14,924 bases of DNA from CAZDUS01 sp964535015 (GTDB taxonomy: Bacteria; Verrucomicrobiota; Kiritimatiellia; CAIKKV01; CAITUY01), in contig CAZHRU010000068.1 in assembly GCA_964535015.1 (NCBI GenBank), positions 1 through 14,924 on the forward strand, read 5' to 3'. Shown here one piece after another: positions 14,857 to 14,924 of the stretch (the stretch's first letter is position 1; each line of letters starts with the position of its first letter). The notes under the pieces are model-generated. The model had not been told where the DNA came from. It did no database searches and saw only the letters and a program-made list of their open reading frames with translations. The position numbers and the translations under genes are program-made.

Positions 14857-14924
14857 AATTTAGGTTGTGTTCAGCATCCCGGAACGCGGTGTAATTCCGC
14901 GGCGGTCCCGCCGCTGTAATCGGG
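14857..14924 (+). ncRNA. Cobalamin (B12) riboswitch, 5' half, truncated by window end
   Basis: The conserved core of the adenosylcobalamin-class aptamer is visible: GGAA (14881-14884), then CGCGG pairing with CCGCG (14885-14889 with 14897-14901) around a GGTGTAATTCC segment, then GCGGTCCCGCCGCTGT (14902-14917) and TAATCGGG. This matches the family pattern GGAA..GGTG.AA.TCC..C.G.CCCGCC.CTGT. The 5' part carries TTAGGTTG. The rest of the aptamer and the expression platform are past the window end. The regulated gene is therefore not visible; B12 synthesis, B12 uptake (btuB-type) and B12-independent alternatives of B12 enzymes are the usual targets. The short open frames across it are not genes. 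Confidence 0.92.

Noticed and set aside
14703..14919. Short open frames across the last 220 bases
   Set aside because: They cover the repeats and the riboswitch core, have no ribosome-binding site, and share no family features.

Overview
The window looks like a stretch of bacterial chromosome from a GC-rich, probably anaerobic Gram-negative. The arguments for anaerobic life are an EtfA with a built-in two-cluster ferredoxin domain and an EtfB of the bifurcating type. Two coding oddities, a GYF_2-like/coiled-coil protein and unfamiliar membrane and secreted proteins, would fit the PVC superphylum (Kiritimatiellota, Verrucomicrobiota, Lentisphaerota). That placement is an inference from gene style, not from a marker gene. 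There is no sign of phage, insertion sequence, CRISPR array, tRNA or rRNA.

Layout. (1) 1-1055, plus strand: the C-terminal part of polynucleotide phosphorylase (pnp), cut by the window start and closed by a strong intrinsic terminator. (2) 1097-8002, minus strand: a tightly packed four-gene cluster. In transcription order it holds an ArgA-type GNAT acetyltransferase, the replicative DNA polymerase III alpha subunit (dnaE, with an apparently intact PHP exonuclease metal site), a GYF_2-like/coiled-coil protein of about 651 aa, and a one-TM coiled-coil protein of about 288 aa. Joints between these genes overlap or are a few bases long, except for a gap of about 53 bases between dnaE and the coiled-coil gene if its GTG start is right. 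(3) 8123-8344, minus strand: a small hypothetical gene upstream of that cluster. (4) 8488-9531, plus strand: a lone YejB-type oligopeptide/microcin C ABC permease with none of its usual partners beside it. (5) 9533-11616: a clear sigma70-like promoter followed by etfB and a ferredoxin-fused etfA. (6) 11677-12450: an exported Ala/Pro-rich protein I do not recognise. (7) 12493-14645: an ABC ATPase overlapping by four bases with an ABC-2-type permease that carries a large extracytoplasmic insert. (8) 14646-14924: an intergenic region with hairpins, three degenerate 18-base repeats, a plausible promoter, and the 5' half of a cobalamin (B12) riboswitch cut off by the window end.

How the parts work together. 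EtfB and EtfA should form a heterodimer passing electrons between NADH, ferredoxin and an acyl-CoA or 2-hydroxyacid dehydrogenase encoded elsewhere. The ATPase and ABC-2 permease should form an export-type or membrane-maintenance transporter. The riboswitch will control a B12-related gene just beyond the window. The most original piece is the dnaE-linked pair of coiled-coil proteins, whose role is unknown. Start codons were re-chosen in several places: GTG 3921, ATG 1963, ATG 7505, ATG 9595 and ATG 11677.
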